64,000 nucleotides of DNA from Collinsella sp. (lineage in GTDB: Bacteria; Actinomycetota; Coriobacteriia; Coriobacteriales; Coriobacteriaceae). The translations under genes were made by a program, and so were the position numbers. The stretch is from contig DXMV01000025.1 in the NCBI GenBank assembly GCA_019414055.1, positions 59,996 through 123,995 on the forward strand, in the 5' to 3' direction. The notes under the pieces are model-generated. The model was given only the letters and a program-made list of their open reading frames with translations, did not search any database and had not been told where the DNA came from. Below, one piece after another: positions 44,138 through 52,415 of the stretch; position 1 is the first letter of the stretch, and each line of letters starts with the position of its first letter.

Positions 44138-46134
44138 TGGCCGAAAAACTCGGCGTCTGCTGCTCGCCAGGGACGGAAGGTGGCGGGATCGATCTTTACG
44201 TGCGCTGCGGCGGGCACGTCATACCATTTGACCGTGTAGCCGGCGCCGTGAGAGCAAAAGACCGAGTCGGGCGTGTTGGGCAGATCGGCCTCGGGCTCAT
44301 AGGCGGCCGTCTCGATTACGCGCTCGGCATCATGGCAAGCCGCATAACCGGCGAACTCCAGGTACAGATGACCGCGCCCGCTCGTGTAGGCAGCCACCTC
44401 CAGCGCGTAATCCTGCACCTCGGATGCCGGCACGCGACCCACAAGCTTCGCTCGGTCTCCCGCCATCGTCGGCGGCTCGTACTCGGCACCCATGCGTGTG
44501 GCATCTGACAACGCCCGGCCCACGCACTCCCCCGGCACCTCGAGCTCAAAGTGGTACCACGGCTCCAGCAACACGTCTGCGCCGACCTCGCGCGCCTGCA
44601 TCAAACCCTGGCGAATCGCGCGATACGTGGCCTGGCGAAAATCGCCGCCCTCGGTGTGTTTGGCATGCGCGCGGCCGCCCGTGAGCGTAATGCGCACATC
44701 GGTGATGGACGAGCCCGTCAGCACGCCCAGGTGGTCGCGCTCCATAGCGTTGGTGAGTGCCAAACGCTGCCAGTTAAGATCGAGCTCGTCGGTCGAGGTC
44801 ACGGTGCCAAACTGCACACCCGAACCCGCCGGCAACGGCTCCAGGCGCAGATGCACCTCGGCATAGTGGCGCAGCGGCTCAAAGTGGCCCACGCCCTCGA
44901 CCGGCCGCGAAATAGTCTCCTTATAGAGAATGCCGCCGGGCTCAAACGCAACCGAAAGGCCAAAGCGATCGGCCAACACCCGCTGCACGACCTCGAGTTG
45001 CACGGCGCCCATCAACTGCAAATGGATCTGCTCAAGATGCGTATTCCAGCTTACGCCGAGCATGGGATCTTCGTCCGCCAACTCACTCAGCGCTTTAAAC
45101 ACCGCATGAACGTCGTGTTCGCCCGGCAGCACCGTATAGGTGAGGACCGGAGCGATGACGGGCGCATCGCCCGCGGGCTCCGTGCCCAGGGCGTCCCCTG
45201 GGCGAACGTGCGCAAGACCCGTCACGGCGCAAATACCGCCAGCAGCAACTTCTTGGGCAAGCTCATACTTCTCGCCGTTATAGATGCGTACCTGATCGAC
45301 CTTCTGTTCCCACGCCTCGGCACTGGAATGCCCGCTGATCATCTGTTTTGCGCGCAGCGTGCCGCCGGTCACTTTAACCCAAGCCAAGCGCTCGCCACGA
45401 TCCCCGCGGCTGACACGATAGACGCGCGCGGCAAACTCCGGGAGCCACGCCTGCTCACGCATCAGCGCGCATATACCATCCAGTAGCTCGTCAACGCCTT
45501 GGTCCTTGAGCGCCGAGCCGGCAAAGCAGGGAAAGAGCTTGCGCTCGGCAACCATGCGCGACAGCGTTGCGACAGAAAGCTCACCCGCTTCAAGAAACTC
45601 CTCGAGCGCCGCTTCGTCCAACGCAGCAGCGTCCTCCTGAACGGCGCCGCCCGCCAGCAGCTCGTTGGCATCCAGGCAGCCCTCGGAAAGACGCTGCCCG
45701 AGTTGTGCCAGCAAAACATCGCGGCCGGGATTCTCCAAATCGATCTTGTTGATGAAGATGAACGTCGGGATGTCATAGCGTGCAAGCAGGCGCCACAGGG
45801 TTTCGGTGTGCCCCTGCACGCCGTCGTTGGCGCCTACCACCAAAATCGCGTAGTCGAGCGCGCGCAACGTGCGCTCCGCCTCGGCAGAAAAATCGACGTG
45901 GCCGGGTGCATCCACGAGCATGACGTGGGTATCGCCGTGGTCGAGCACGGCCTGCGACGAGAAGATCGTAATGCCGCGCTCGCGCTCGATCGTGTTGGTG
46001 TCCAGATGCGAATCGCCATCGTCCACGCGGCCGCGCTGGCGAATGCGACCCGCGTTGAACAGCATGGCCTCGGCCAACGTGGTCTTGCCGGCATCGACAT
46101 GCGCCAAGATTCCAACGACCACTTGCTTCGACAT
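44131..46134 (-). CDS. TetM/EF-G-like translation GTPase
   Basis: A 667-residue GTPase of the ribosome-protection/EF-G superfamily. G1 is AHVDAGKTT (11-19), followed by TIERERGITI, DAPGHVDF and NKID. The C-terminal block PDSVFCSHGAGYTVKW is typical of a divergent group often labelled translation factor GTPase rather than true Tet proteins. It could free stalled ribosomes or protect them from a drug, but tetracycline resistance should not be assumed. GAGGAG lies six bases before the ATG at 46134. The stop is supplied by the hairpin repeat. Confidence 0.85.
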   Translation of the reverse strand: MSKQVVVGILAHVDAGKTTLAEAMLFNAGRIRQRGRVDDGDSHLDTNTIERERGITIFSSQAVLDHGDTHVMLVDAPGHVDFSAEAERTLRALDYAILVVGANDGVQGHTETLWRLLARYDIPTFIFINKIDLENPGRDVLLAQLGQRLSEGCLDANELLAGGAVQEDAAALDEAALEEFLEAGELSVATLSRMVAERKLFPCFAGSALKDQGVDELLDGICALMREQAWLPEFAARVYRVSRGDRGERLAWVKVTGGTLRAKQMISGHSSAEAWEQKVDQVRIYNGEKYELAQEVAAGGICAVTGLAHVRPGDALGTEPAGDAPVIAPVLTYTVLPGEHDVHAVFKALSELADEDPMLGVSWNTHLEQIHLQLMGAVQLEVVQRVLADRFGLSVAFEPGGILYKETISRPVEGVGHFEPLRHYAEVHLRLEPLPAGSGVQFGTVTSTDELDLNWQRLALTNAMERDHLGVLTGSSITDVRITLTGGRAHAKHTEGGDFRQATYRAIRQGLMQAREVGADVLLEPWYHFELEVPGECVGRALSDATRMGAEYEPPTMAGDRAKLVGRVPASEVQDYALEVAAYTSGRGHLYLEFAGYAACHDAERVIETAAYEPEADLPNTPDSVFCSHGAGYTVKWYDVPAAAHVKIDPATFRPWRAADAEFFGHM

Positions 46135-46203
46135 GGCTCTCCTCTTATTGCAAGCCCATCGCACGCGGCAACGGGCATTCTCGTTCCACACTGGATGATA
46201 CAA

Positions 46204-46408
46204 TTTACGGGCCGGTGGGCGAAGCGGGCCCTATCCCCCGACCGAGCTCATCGCCCTGCGTTGCCGCGCGGCGATTTTCGTAGGTTCGCGCCTTGCGAAA
46301 GCCGGCACCTCCCCTTTTTGTCCGCCCGGACTCATCTGGGCGGTAACAACGCGAGCCCCACAACGACGCGTTTTACCAAAAATGGCCCCACTCGAGGCCA
46401 TTTTTTAT
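46204..46408 (+). ncRNA. Possible plus-strand small RNA
   Basis: A gene-free stretch of about 200 bases with stacked hairpins: ATCGCC...GGCGAT, CCGCCC...GGGCGG and AACGCG...CGCGTT. It ends in a clear plus-strand terminator (46378-46406), while both neighbours are on the minus strand. A TACAAT box lies near its 5' end. Partial likeness to 6S RNA (GCGGGCC...CCCC near the start) is too weak to name it. Confidence 0.35.
46378..46406 (+). terminator. Terminator with no plus-strand gene upstream
   Basis: 10-bp stem AAAAATGGCC / GGCCATTTTT with loop CCACTCGA, followed by a T-run. The A-run on the left lets it act on the minus strand also, for the GNAT gene. Confidence 0.8.
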
Positions 46409-46439
46409 TTGAGCTGGGTGATGATACGTGCCTTGGCTC

Positions 46440-46928
46440 CTACGCCTCGCGCAGCCAATCAAACGCGACACGCGGCGTACCGTCCGACACATATACGATA
46501 CCGGCGCGCTTAAACCCGGCCTTGGTGATGGCGCCCTGCATGGGCAGATTGTCTTGGTGCGTGTCGATACGCAGATGGTCGGTGCGTTCCTTGGCAAAGG
46601 CAAACATCGCAGCCGCGATACCGTGCACGGTGCCGTCGGACGCCACTCGGTGCAGTACGGCATACGGAGTGTCGCTACGCCATTGCCCATCCTCGATGAC
46701 GTCATAGTACTCGTCCGGACCCGGTAAAAAGGCAAACGTCGCCACCACGCGACCGTCGACTTCGCACACATAGCTGCCACCGGCGGCGATATCGGCAGCC
46801 ACCTGCTCGACCGAAGGCGTGCCCTCGGGCCACTGCGTGGCGTTGCCATGCGCGCGCATAAAGGCGCGGGCCGCGTCATAGATAGCCATGACGGCGGGAA
46901 TGTCGGTATCGAGGGTTTTTCTGATCAT
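46440..46928 (-). CDS. GNAT-family N-acetyltransferase
   Basis: A 162-residue acetyl-CoA transferase. The core motif A region is LHRVASDGTVHGIAAAMFAFAK followed by LRIDTHQDN, with the late NKAGFxxxG-like ITKAGFKRAGIVY. The substrate is unknown. The ATG at 46928 is taken over a GTG at 46931. A TTGGTATCA palindrome lies in the divergent gap to the next gene. Confidence 0.8.
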   Translation of the reverse strand: MIRKTLDTDIPAVMAIYDAARAFMRAHGNATQWPEGTPSVEQVAADIAAGGSYVCEVDGRVVATFAFLPGPDEYYDVIEDGQWRSDTPYAVLHRVASDGTVHGIAAAMFAFAKERTDHLRIDTHQDNLPMQGAITKAGFKRAGIVYVSDGTPRVAFDWLREA

Positions 46929-46949
46929 CACGCGGCGACCTCACGTTTA

Positions 46950-46981
46950 TTGGTATCACTTTGATTGAGCAATGATACCAA
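46950..46981. promoter_or_regulatory. Palindromic operator candidate
   Basis: TTGGTATCA, 14 bases, TGATACCAA: perfect 9-bp arms between the divergent GNAT gene and the small Cys-rich gene. Confidence 0.45.
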
Positions 46982-47004
46982 CGTTTGGAGAGGGTGCGAA
47001 GCAG

Positions 47005-47301
47005 ATGGGGAGCAAGAAGCGAGCCGCCTGGTCAAAGGCCAAAAGCGAGTTTTTGGGCGCTGCCACCGGCGGCGATATGGGCGACCTGTTTGCGCGCGAG
47101 GACGAGCGCCGTGACGCCCTGGACGCCGAGCGCGACGAGGCTTGGCGCTATAAGTCGTGCGAGCGCAAAAACCGTTACGACACACGCGCCGAAGCCGAGG
47201 CCGTTATGGCCGACTGCGAAAACCGCGGACGGCGTGGTTTGGCCTGCTACAAATGCGAATACTGCGGCGGCTGGCACCTGACGTCGCACCCTTGGAAATA
47301 G
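47005..47301 (+). CDS. Small zinc-ribbon-like protein
   Basis: A 98-residue basic/acidic protein with a Cys-rich C-terminus: CERKNRYDTRAEAEAV, then ADCENRGRRGLACYKCEYCGGWHLTS. The late CYKCEYCGGWH resembles a zinc knuckle seen in small phage and chromosomal proteins of unknown role. The first 50 residues are charged and helical. The start is uncertain: the ATG at 47005 has GGAGAGG rather far upstream, and an ATG at 46972 lies inside the palindrome. Confidence 0.6.
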   Translation: MGSKKRAAWSKAKSEFLGAATGGDMGDLFAREDERRDALDAERDEAWRYKSCERKNRYDTRAEAEAVMADCENRGRRGLACYKCEYCGGWHLTSHPWK

Positions 47302-47349
47302 ACCCCGCATCGGCACGGCGCTGGCGAAGCGCCAGCCATCGTGCACAAG

Positions 47350-48054
47350 CTACGGGCGCGGCGGCACCAAAACATCGTAACGAACGGCCTTGCCCGCAAG
47401 CTGATAGCTCGGCTTAACGCCGGCAAGCAGCGGCCCCTTCACCGGTCGCTTGATAACGACCTTGCGCGGGCGCACCGCAAGCGCAGCTTCGACCAGCGTC
47501 TCCTCGTCGGCGCACGGCTGCTCCAGATGGTGCAAGAGCTGAAACTTCTTTTTCACCGCCGCGCTCTTGGTGCGCTCGGGAAACATGGGGTCCAGATACA
47601 CCACGTCGGGAGCCGCGAGCTCGCCCCGCTCGATCAGCTCGGCCGTATGGCGAAGGCCGGCAATGCTGTCCTCGCCCGCATGTAAGCGCATGCGCGCCAC
47701 AGCAGCCGCAAGCGCCGGATCATCTGCCGCGCGATCCAGGGCATCCTGGAGGAGCGCCGCGATCACGCAATCCTGCTCATACAAATCGACCGCAAAACCC
47801 GCGGCAGCCAGCAGCAGCGAATCCTCGCCAAAGCCTGCTGTGGCATCAATCGCCCATGGTTGCTCGATGCCTTTTGTGCGCGCAGCCTTCACCAGTAGCT
47901 CTTGCTGCAGACGACCCTGCTTGAGCCGTGGAAGCATGCGGCCAAAATCGGCACGCAACTCCATCGTGCCGTCGGTGAGCGTAAGGCCCTCGGACGTCCG
48001 CACGAGCTCGAGCCCAGCAGCCCGAGCAACAGAAAAGGGATCGACGACGCCCAT
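47350..48054 (-). CDS. rsmJ: 16S rRNA m2G1516 methyltransferase RsmJ
   Basis: A 234-residue SAM-dependent methyltransferase. The SAM loop is IDATAGFGEDSLLLA, and the catalytic region VYLDPMFPERTKSAAVKKK is the RsmJ signature. It modifies G1516 of 16S rRNA. AAGGAG lies five bases before the ATG at 48054. Confidence 0.92.
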   Translation of the reverse strand: MGVVDPFSVARAAGLELVRTSEGLTLTDGTMELRADFGRMLPRLKQGRLQQELLVKAARTKGIEQPWAIDATAGFGEDSLLLAAAGFAVDLYEQDCVIAALLQDALDRAADDPALAAAVARMRLHAGEDSIAGLRHTAELIERGELAAPDVVYLDPMFPERTKSAAVKKKFQLLHHLEQPCADEETLVEAALAVRPRKVVIKRPVKGPLLAGVKPSYQLAGKAVRYDVLVPPRP

Positions 48055-48117
48055 GGACACTCCTTAGCAAGCAAAACGAATACGTAAGCGCCACCTCAGT
48101 TGGCACCCAACCGTCCG

Positions 48118-48261
48118 CTATTGTCCCACACGCGACATGGTCCACAGCATCCCAATGCAAAGCACCGCCATCAATCCCGTGCACACGGCAGCGATCACAG
48201 AATCACCCATGCGCCTTCCCAACGACCGCGGCTCACGCACTTGCCCTGCTCCGTACATCAT
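48118..48261 (-). CDS. 47-residue single-pass membrane protein
   Basis: A short gene with an excellent start: AAGGAGGAGCC directly before ATG-ATG. The product has a basic N-terminus (VREPRSLGRRMG), one hydrophobic helix (DSVIAAVCTGLMAVLCIGML) and a short tail ending SRVGQ. No family is recognised. It lies between rsmJ and a divergent membrane gene, 63 bases upstream of rsmJ on the same strand, so it may lead that transcript. The strong ribosome binding site and helix support it being real. Confidence 0.7.
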   Translation of the reverse strand: MMYGAGQVREPRSLGRRMGDSVIAAVCTGLMAVLCIGMLWTMSRVGQ

Positions 48262-48489
48262 GGCTCCTCCTTGAGATCAGCTCCTTGTTACGGCCCCATC
48301 ATCTCAGCGCCGCACATGAGCTGCCATCGATTTGGCTTACGTCCAGCTTTCCCTTTTGAAAGGTTGGACCGTACAGGCAAGAGACGCTTTCAAACGCACG
48401 CATCGCCGCGTTGAACTACAATGTGCTTCACCATATGTGCAGCACATGGGGTGCGCCAGGTTGGCGTACTCGTATCGAAAGGACCAGCC

Positions 48490-48891
48490 ATGAGCTCCGC
48501 TCGTAAGACTCTCAAAATCCTTGCCCTCGTCTACTTTGTTTTGGGCATCGCCAGCCTCGTCATCGCCGGCGTCGGCATCGCCAGTGGCAACCTCGATTCC
48601 ACGTACGGGTCGAACGCCATGCTCGCCGCGGCCGTGATTATCGCCAAGGGCCTCATCGATCTCGCCGCAGGTGTTGCGGGCATCAAGGGCGCCAACAAGC
48701 CCTCGCAGGTGGATGGCGCGTTTAAGCTCGGCATCGTTGCCGCACTCGCCACGATTGCGCAGGCCGTGCTCACGCTTCCCGCACTCGGCGGCAGCGCCGT
48801 CAATATCGGCGCCTTTGTCATCGTGGTCTACGACCTGTTCTTTGTTCAGCAGGCGCACGCCGTCAAGGCCGAGAACAAGGACCGCCTGTAA
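48490..48891 (+). CDS. Four-helix small membrane protein
   Basis: A 133-residue inner-membrane protein with four hydrophobic segments (about 9-30, 43-63, 80-98 and 104-121) and a basic N-terminus. No catalytic residue or known family is visible. AAAGGA precedes the ATG at 48490. It has its own terminator. Confidence 0.7.
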   Translation: MSSARKTLKILALVYFVLGIASLVIAGVGIASGNLDSTYGSNAMLAAAVIIAKGLIDLAAGVAGIKGANKPSQVDGAFKLGIVAALATIAQAVLTLPALGGSAVNIGAFVIVVYDLFFVQQAHAVKAENKDRL

Positions 48892-48928
48892 GCGCTCGCT
48901 TCTCATAGCCTCTGCAGCCAAGCAACTA

Positions 48929-48966
48929 AAAAGGGCCGATCGCACATCTCCGCGGTCGGCCCTTTG
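48929..48966 (+). terminator. Terminator after four-helix protein
   Basis: Stem AAGGGCCGA / TCGGCCCTT with an internal GC part, followed by a short T-run. Confidence 0.65.
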
Positions 48967-48983
48967 CATTTGCCCAGATAAAA

Positions 48984-49016
48984 CCTGCCAAAATAAACCT
49001 GTCCCTTTTTGGTAGG
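48984..49016. repeat. 33-base palindromic repeat, copy 3
   Basis: Begins CCTGCCAA and ends TTGGTAGG (one mismatch to the TTGGCAGG of the other copies), with core ATAAACCTGTCCC. It abuts the rlmA stop codon exactly. The other two copies lie at 29595-29694. Confidence 0.75.
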
Positions 49017-49829
49017 TTAGTGGCGGTATTCGGCGATGATGAAGTCGATGTCGGTTTGAAGGGTATCCAAATTTGCCAGGCGCTCTTTATCGGCAGGGCG
49101 CGTGCGGTAGTAGTACGGCGTCATTTGGAACACCGCCTCGATGTCAGCCTGGGTCTGGAGCGTAATGTTCGCAAACACCCGCTGCGTTCCGACCAACTCG
49201 AGTTCGGTGGTCTTCGGCAGCTTCTCGTCATTGAGATATGGCGTGTCGTAGAGCACCTCTTTGAGGCCAAACAGATGCCGAGCACCCGGCACCACGGTGT
49301 AGAGCGAACCCTCTGGCGCCAGCACGCGGGCAAACTCACGCTCGTTAAAGGGAGCAAAGAGCTCAGTCACCATATCAAAGGCGCCATCGGCCACGGGGAT
49401 GTCCTTCATGTTGGCCACAAAGTAGGTCGCATCGCCGCGCCTGGCGGCCAGGCGCACCATCTCCTTGCCTAGATCGAAACCGTAAGCATCCACGCCCGGC
49501 ACCGCACCCATGGCGCTGGTGTAGTAGCCCTCGCCGCAGCAAATATCGAGCAAGGTCATGGGGGTGCCCGTAGACACCGCACGCCCAGACACCCGCTCGC
49601 GTACCAGCTCAACCATCGCATCGCGCAACGGCGCATAGTATCCGCGGTTCAGAAAGTCACGACGGCTGCGCGCCTGCGACTTGGGATCGCCCATGGAGTC
49701 GCCGCTCTTGGACGAGCGCAGCAGATACAGATAGCCCTCGCGCGCACGGTCAAACCGGTGTCCGCCCGCACATGCAGCACCGCGCTCGTCGTCCACCAAC
49801 GGCTCATGGCAAACGGGACACAACAACAT
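49017..49829 (-). CDS. rlmA: 23S rRNA (guanine-N1) methyltransferase RlmA
   Basis: A 270-residue methyltransferase of the RlmA family, which methylates G745 or G748 of 23S rRNA; the latter type gives tylosin resistance. An N-terminal zinc site has Cys4, Cys7, Cys20 and His24. The SAM region is LLDICCGEGYYT. AAGGAG precedes the ATG by five bases. Confidence 0.9.
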   Translation of the reverse strand: MLLCPVCHEPLVDDERGAACAGGHRFDRAREGYLYLLRSSKSGDSMGDPKSQARSRRDFLNRGYYAPLRDAMVELVRERVSGRAVSTGTPMTLLDICCGEGYYTSAMGAVPGVDAYGFDLGKEMVRLAARRGDATYFVANMKDIPVADGAFDMVTELFAPFNEREFARVLAPEGSLYTVVPGARHLFGLKEVLYDTPYLNDEKLPKTTELELVGTQRVFANITLQTQADIEAVFQMTPYYYRTRPADKERLANLDTLQTDIDFIIAEYRH

Positions 49830-49878
49830 GGCAACTCCTTAGCGCGGGCAATACAACGCCCACCATTGTCTCACGCCT

Positions 49879-49897
49879 CTCCCGCCTCGTCATTGGG
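49879..49897. repeat. Dispersed 19-mer, copy 2
   Basis: CATTGGGGACGTTCTTAAA, the exact complement of the 19-mer near 8943. It lies upstream of the MATE gene and may carry part of its promoter. Confidence 0.5.
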
Positions 49898-49980
49898 GAC
49901 GTTCTTAAATGACTAGTCGATTAGGAGTATCATCGTCTGCGCAAATAAGCACGAATGAGCATGTTAGAGATTGAGAGCGT

Positions 49981-51363
49981 ATGGCAGACACCGCATCTAA
50001 GCACATTGACATGACCACCGGCTCGCTGTGGCGCAATATTCCCCTGTTCGCCTTCCCCGTGGCCGCCACGAGCATCTTAGAGCAGCTGTCGAACCTCATC
50101 GCCACGGTCATCATCGGTAATTTCTCGGGCGACCAGGGAACCCTCGCCATGGCGGCGGTCGGCTCCAATGTTCCGCTTACCAGTCTTATGCTCAACCTGT
50201 TTATTGGCCTGTCACTTGGCTCCAACGTGGTCATCGCCAACGCCATCGGCCGCAACGATCAGAACATGGTCAAGCGCGCCGTCCATACCTCGATTCTGAT
50301 GGCGCTCGTGGGCTTTGTCGTCATCGCGCTGGGCGAGATCTTTGCCGAACCCATGCTCGCCGCGCTCAACGTTCCCGCCGAAACCATGCCGCTCGCATCG
50401 CTCTACCTGCGCGTCTTTTTGCTCAGCATGCCCTCGATCTTGCTCTACAACTTTGAGGCCGCAATCTTCCGTTCCGTCGGCATCACCCGTATGCCGCTAC
50501 AGGCGCTTGCCGTGTCCACCGTCCTCAACATTGGCCTGGACCTCATCTTTGTCCCCGTGCTCCACTGGGGCGTCGCGGGCGTCGCCATCGCCACCGCCAT
50601 CGCCTACACCGTCAGCGCCGCCACACTCTTTGTCCACTTGCTCAAGACCGATTCCGTCGTCCGCGTCACCCCGCGCGACCTGGCAATCGATCCTGTCGCC
50701 CTCAAGCGCATCGTCAAGATCGGCCTGCCCGCCGGCATCCAAAGCGCCGTCTTTGCCGTCGCCAACATCATCATCCAGTCCGCCATCAACAGCCTGGGTA
50801 CCGAGGTCATGGCGGCATCCAGCGCCGCCATGAGCCTGGAGTATGTGTGCTACAACCTGCTCAACAGCTTTAGCCAGGCCTGCACCACCTTTGTGGGGCA
50901 AAACCACGGCGCGCGCCAGATCGCTCGCTGCACTAAGACGCTCAAGGTCTGCCTGGTCGAAGGCGGCATCGTTGCACTCACCACCATCGTCATCATCGTC
51001 GGCTTGGGACGCGAGATCCTAGCGCTGTTTAATAGCGACCCCAACATCGTCTCGATCGGCTATATCCGCGTGTGCTCGATCTTCCCGGCATACGCCTTTA
51101 GCATGTTTTACGAAAACATGTCCGGCTACCTGCGCGGCTTTGGCATCTCGCTCATGCCCGCCCTCATCACCATGATCTGCGTCTGCGGCATTCGCTTCTA
51201 TTGGGTATTCTGCGTGTTCCCGCACTTCCGTACCTTTGCGAACATCATGATGGTCTACCCCATCAGCCTGGGCACCACGGCATTCTTTATGGTCGTGGCG
51301 GTATTGCTCTGCCACCCGGCACGCACCTATCGCACCGCCCAAGCCAAAGCGACAGCCCGCTAA
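49981..51363 (+). CDS. MATE-family efflux transporter
   Basis: A 460-residue multidrug/toxin exporter (DinF/NorM superfamily) with about 12 membrane helices. Typical pieces are FPVAATSILEQLSNLIATVIIGNF near the N-terminus and ALSVSTVLNIGLDLIFV in the middle. It is probably driven by Na+ or H+. The ATG has only a weak GAGAG upstream. It stands alone. Confidence 0.88.
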   Translation: MADTASKHIDMTTGSLWRNIPLFAFPVAATSILEQLSNLIATVIIGNFSGDQGTLAMAAVGSNVPLTSLMLNLFIGLSLGSNVVIANAIGRNDQNMVKRAVHTSILMALVGFVVIALGEIFAEPMLAALNVPAETMPLASLYLRVFLLSMPSILLYNFEAAIFRSVGITRMPLQALAVSTVLNIGLDLIFVPVLHWGVAGVAIATAIAYTVSAATLFVHLLKTDSVVRVTPRDLAIDPVALKRIVKIGLPAGIQSAVFAVANIIIQSAINSLGTEVMAASSAAMSLEYVCYNLLNSFSQACTTFVGQNHGARQIARCTKTLKVCLVEGGIVALTTIVIIVGLGREILALFNSDPNIVSIGYIRVCSIFPAYAFSMFYENMSGYLRGFGISLMPALITMICVCGIRFYWVFCVFPHFRTFANIMMVYPISLGTTAFFMVVAVLLCHPARTYRTAQAKATAR

Positions 51364-51390
51364 ACACCGCACTCAACGTCACGCCAGTCA

Positions 51391-52257
51391 TTAATTGACA
51401 ATATGCGAGCTCATATAGTCGATAAAACGCCTCGTGGCGATAGGCATGGTGTCCCAGCTGCGCCAAGCTGCCACCACGTCGCGCGAGGGAGCATGCACGA
51501 TGGGACGTACGCGGATATCGGCCCGCATGCCCTCGACGGTACGGCGATACAGCATACTTACGCCTAGGCCCTCCTCCACCATCGCCATGATGGTGTAGTC
51601 GTCGGTGACCTCACTCGTCACGTGCGGCGACAGCCCGTGCGCCGCGAATGCATCGAGCACCAGGCTCTGCTCGCCCTCATCCAGTAACACAAACGGTTCG
51701 GACGCCAGGTCGGCGAGTGTCACCTTTTCCTTTGCCGTCAGCGGATGCGCGGCCGGCAACAATGCTACCAACTCGTCGTGATAGACCACGCGCTTCTCGA
51801 GCCCAGCGGTAAATCCGCGCGCCGTAAAACAAAAATCAACCACGCCATCGTGTACCCATTGAGCGTTGCGCGTGTAATCGCCCTGCTTGAGGGTAAAGCG
51901 TACGCCCGGGTGCAGCGCACCAAAGTCGCGGATCACGCGTGGCAACACGGTACGACTCACGTTGGTAAATGTCGCAATGCGAATATCAGTCGAGGAGAAC
52001 CCCAGCAGCTCCTGGCGCTTGCCCTCGAGCTCGGCCTCAGCGGTCACAATCTGGCGCAGGAACGGCAGATATTGTTTACCGTCGCGCGTAAGCGAAACGC
52101 CCTGCTTACCGCGCTCGATAAGCGTGGTACCCAGCTCGCGCTCGAGCGCTTTGACGGCCTGGCTCACCGCACTTTGCGTATAGCCCAGTTCGTCGGCCGC
52201 GCCCTTAAGACTGCTGCAATCGACCACCATACAAACAATCTGATACCGCGATGCCAT
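51391..52257 (-). CDS. LysR-family regulator
   Basis: A 288-residue LysR protein: helix-turn-helix SSLKGAADELGYTQSAVSQAV, then an effector domain. GGAGG lies four bases before the ATG. It is divergent from the EamA transporter and similar in sequence and arrangement to the pair at 12554-14441. A TACTA/TAGTA palindrome lies between them. Confidence 0.9.
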   Translation of the reverse strand: MASRYQIVCMVVDCSSLKGAADELGYTQSAVSQAVKALERELGTTLIERGKQGVSLTRDGKQYLPFLRQIVTAEAELEGKRQELLGFSSTDIRIATFTNVSRTVLPRVIRDFGALHPGVRFTLKQGDYTRNAQWVHDGVVDFCFTARGFTAGLEKRVVYHDELVALLPAAHPLTAKEKVTLADLASEPFVLLDEGEQSLVLDAFAAHGLSPHVTSEVTDDYTIMAMVEEGLGVSMLYRRTVEGMRADIRVRPIVHAPSRDVVAAWRSWDTMPIATRRFIDYMSSHIVN

Positions 52258-52306
52258 CGTGCCTCCACATCGATGTAGCCGTAAAACGTTTTGCCAGGGC
52301 TTTTTC

Positions 52307-52320
52307 TACTAGCATTAGTA
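52307..52320. promoter_or_regulatory. LysR-type operator candidate
   Basis: TACTA, GCAT, TAGTA: a perfect 5-bp palindrome containing a T-N11-A pattern in the divergent LysR-EamA gap. Confidence 0.4.
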
Positions 52321-52415
52321 TTTCTTAATCATACTGAAGATACATTCGCTTTACTACATCCATATCTGGGAGCAGAATCCTTTTTGCGAAACCGTTCTGT
52401 AACAAAAGGAGTCCC

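Noticed and set aside
44131..46134. Tetracycline resistance gene tet(M)/tet(W)
   Set aside because: The family is right, but the C-terminal block matches divergent translation GTPases rather than Tet proteins, so resistance is not claimed.
46204..46377. T-box leader, SRP RNA, tmRNA or RNase P RNA
   Set aside because: GGGCGGTAACAACGCGAG is only loosely like a T-box, and none of the conserved cores of the other RNAs is present; no aminoacyl-tRNA synthetase follows.
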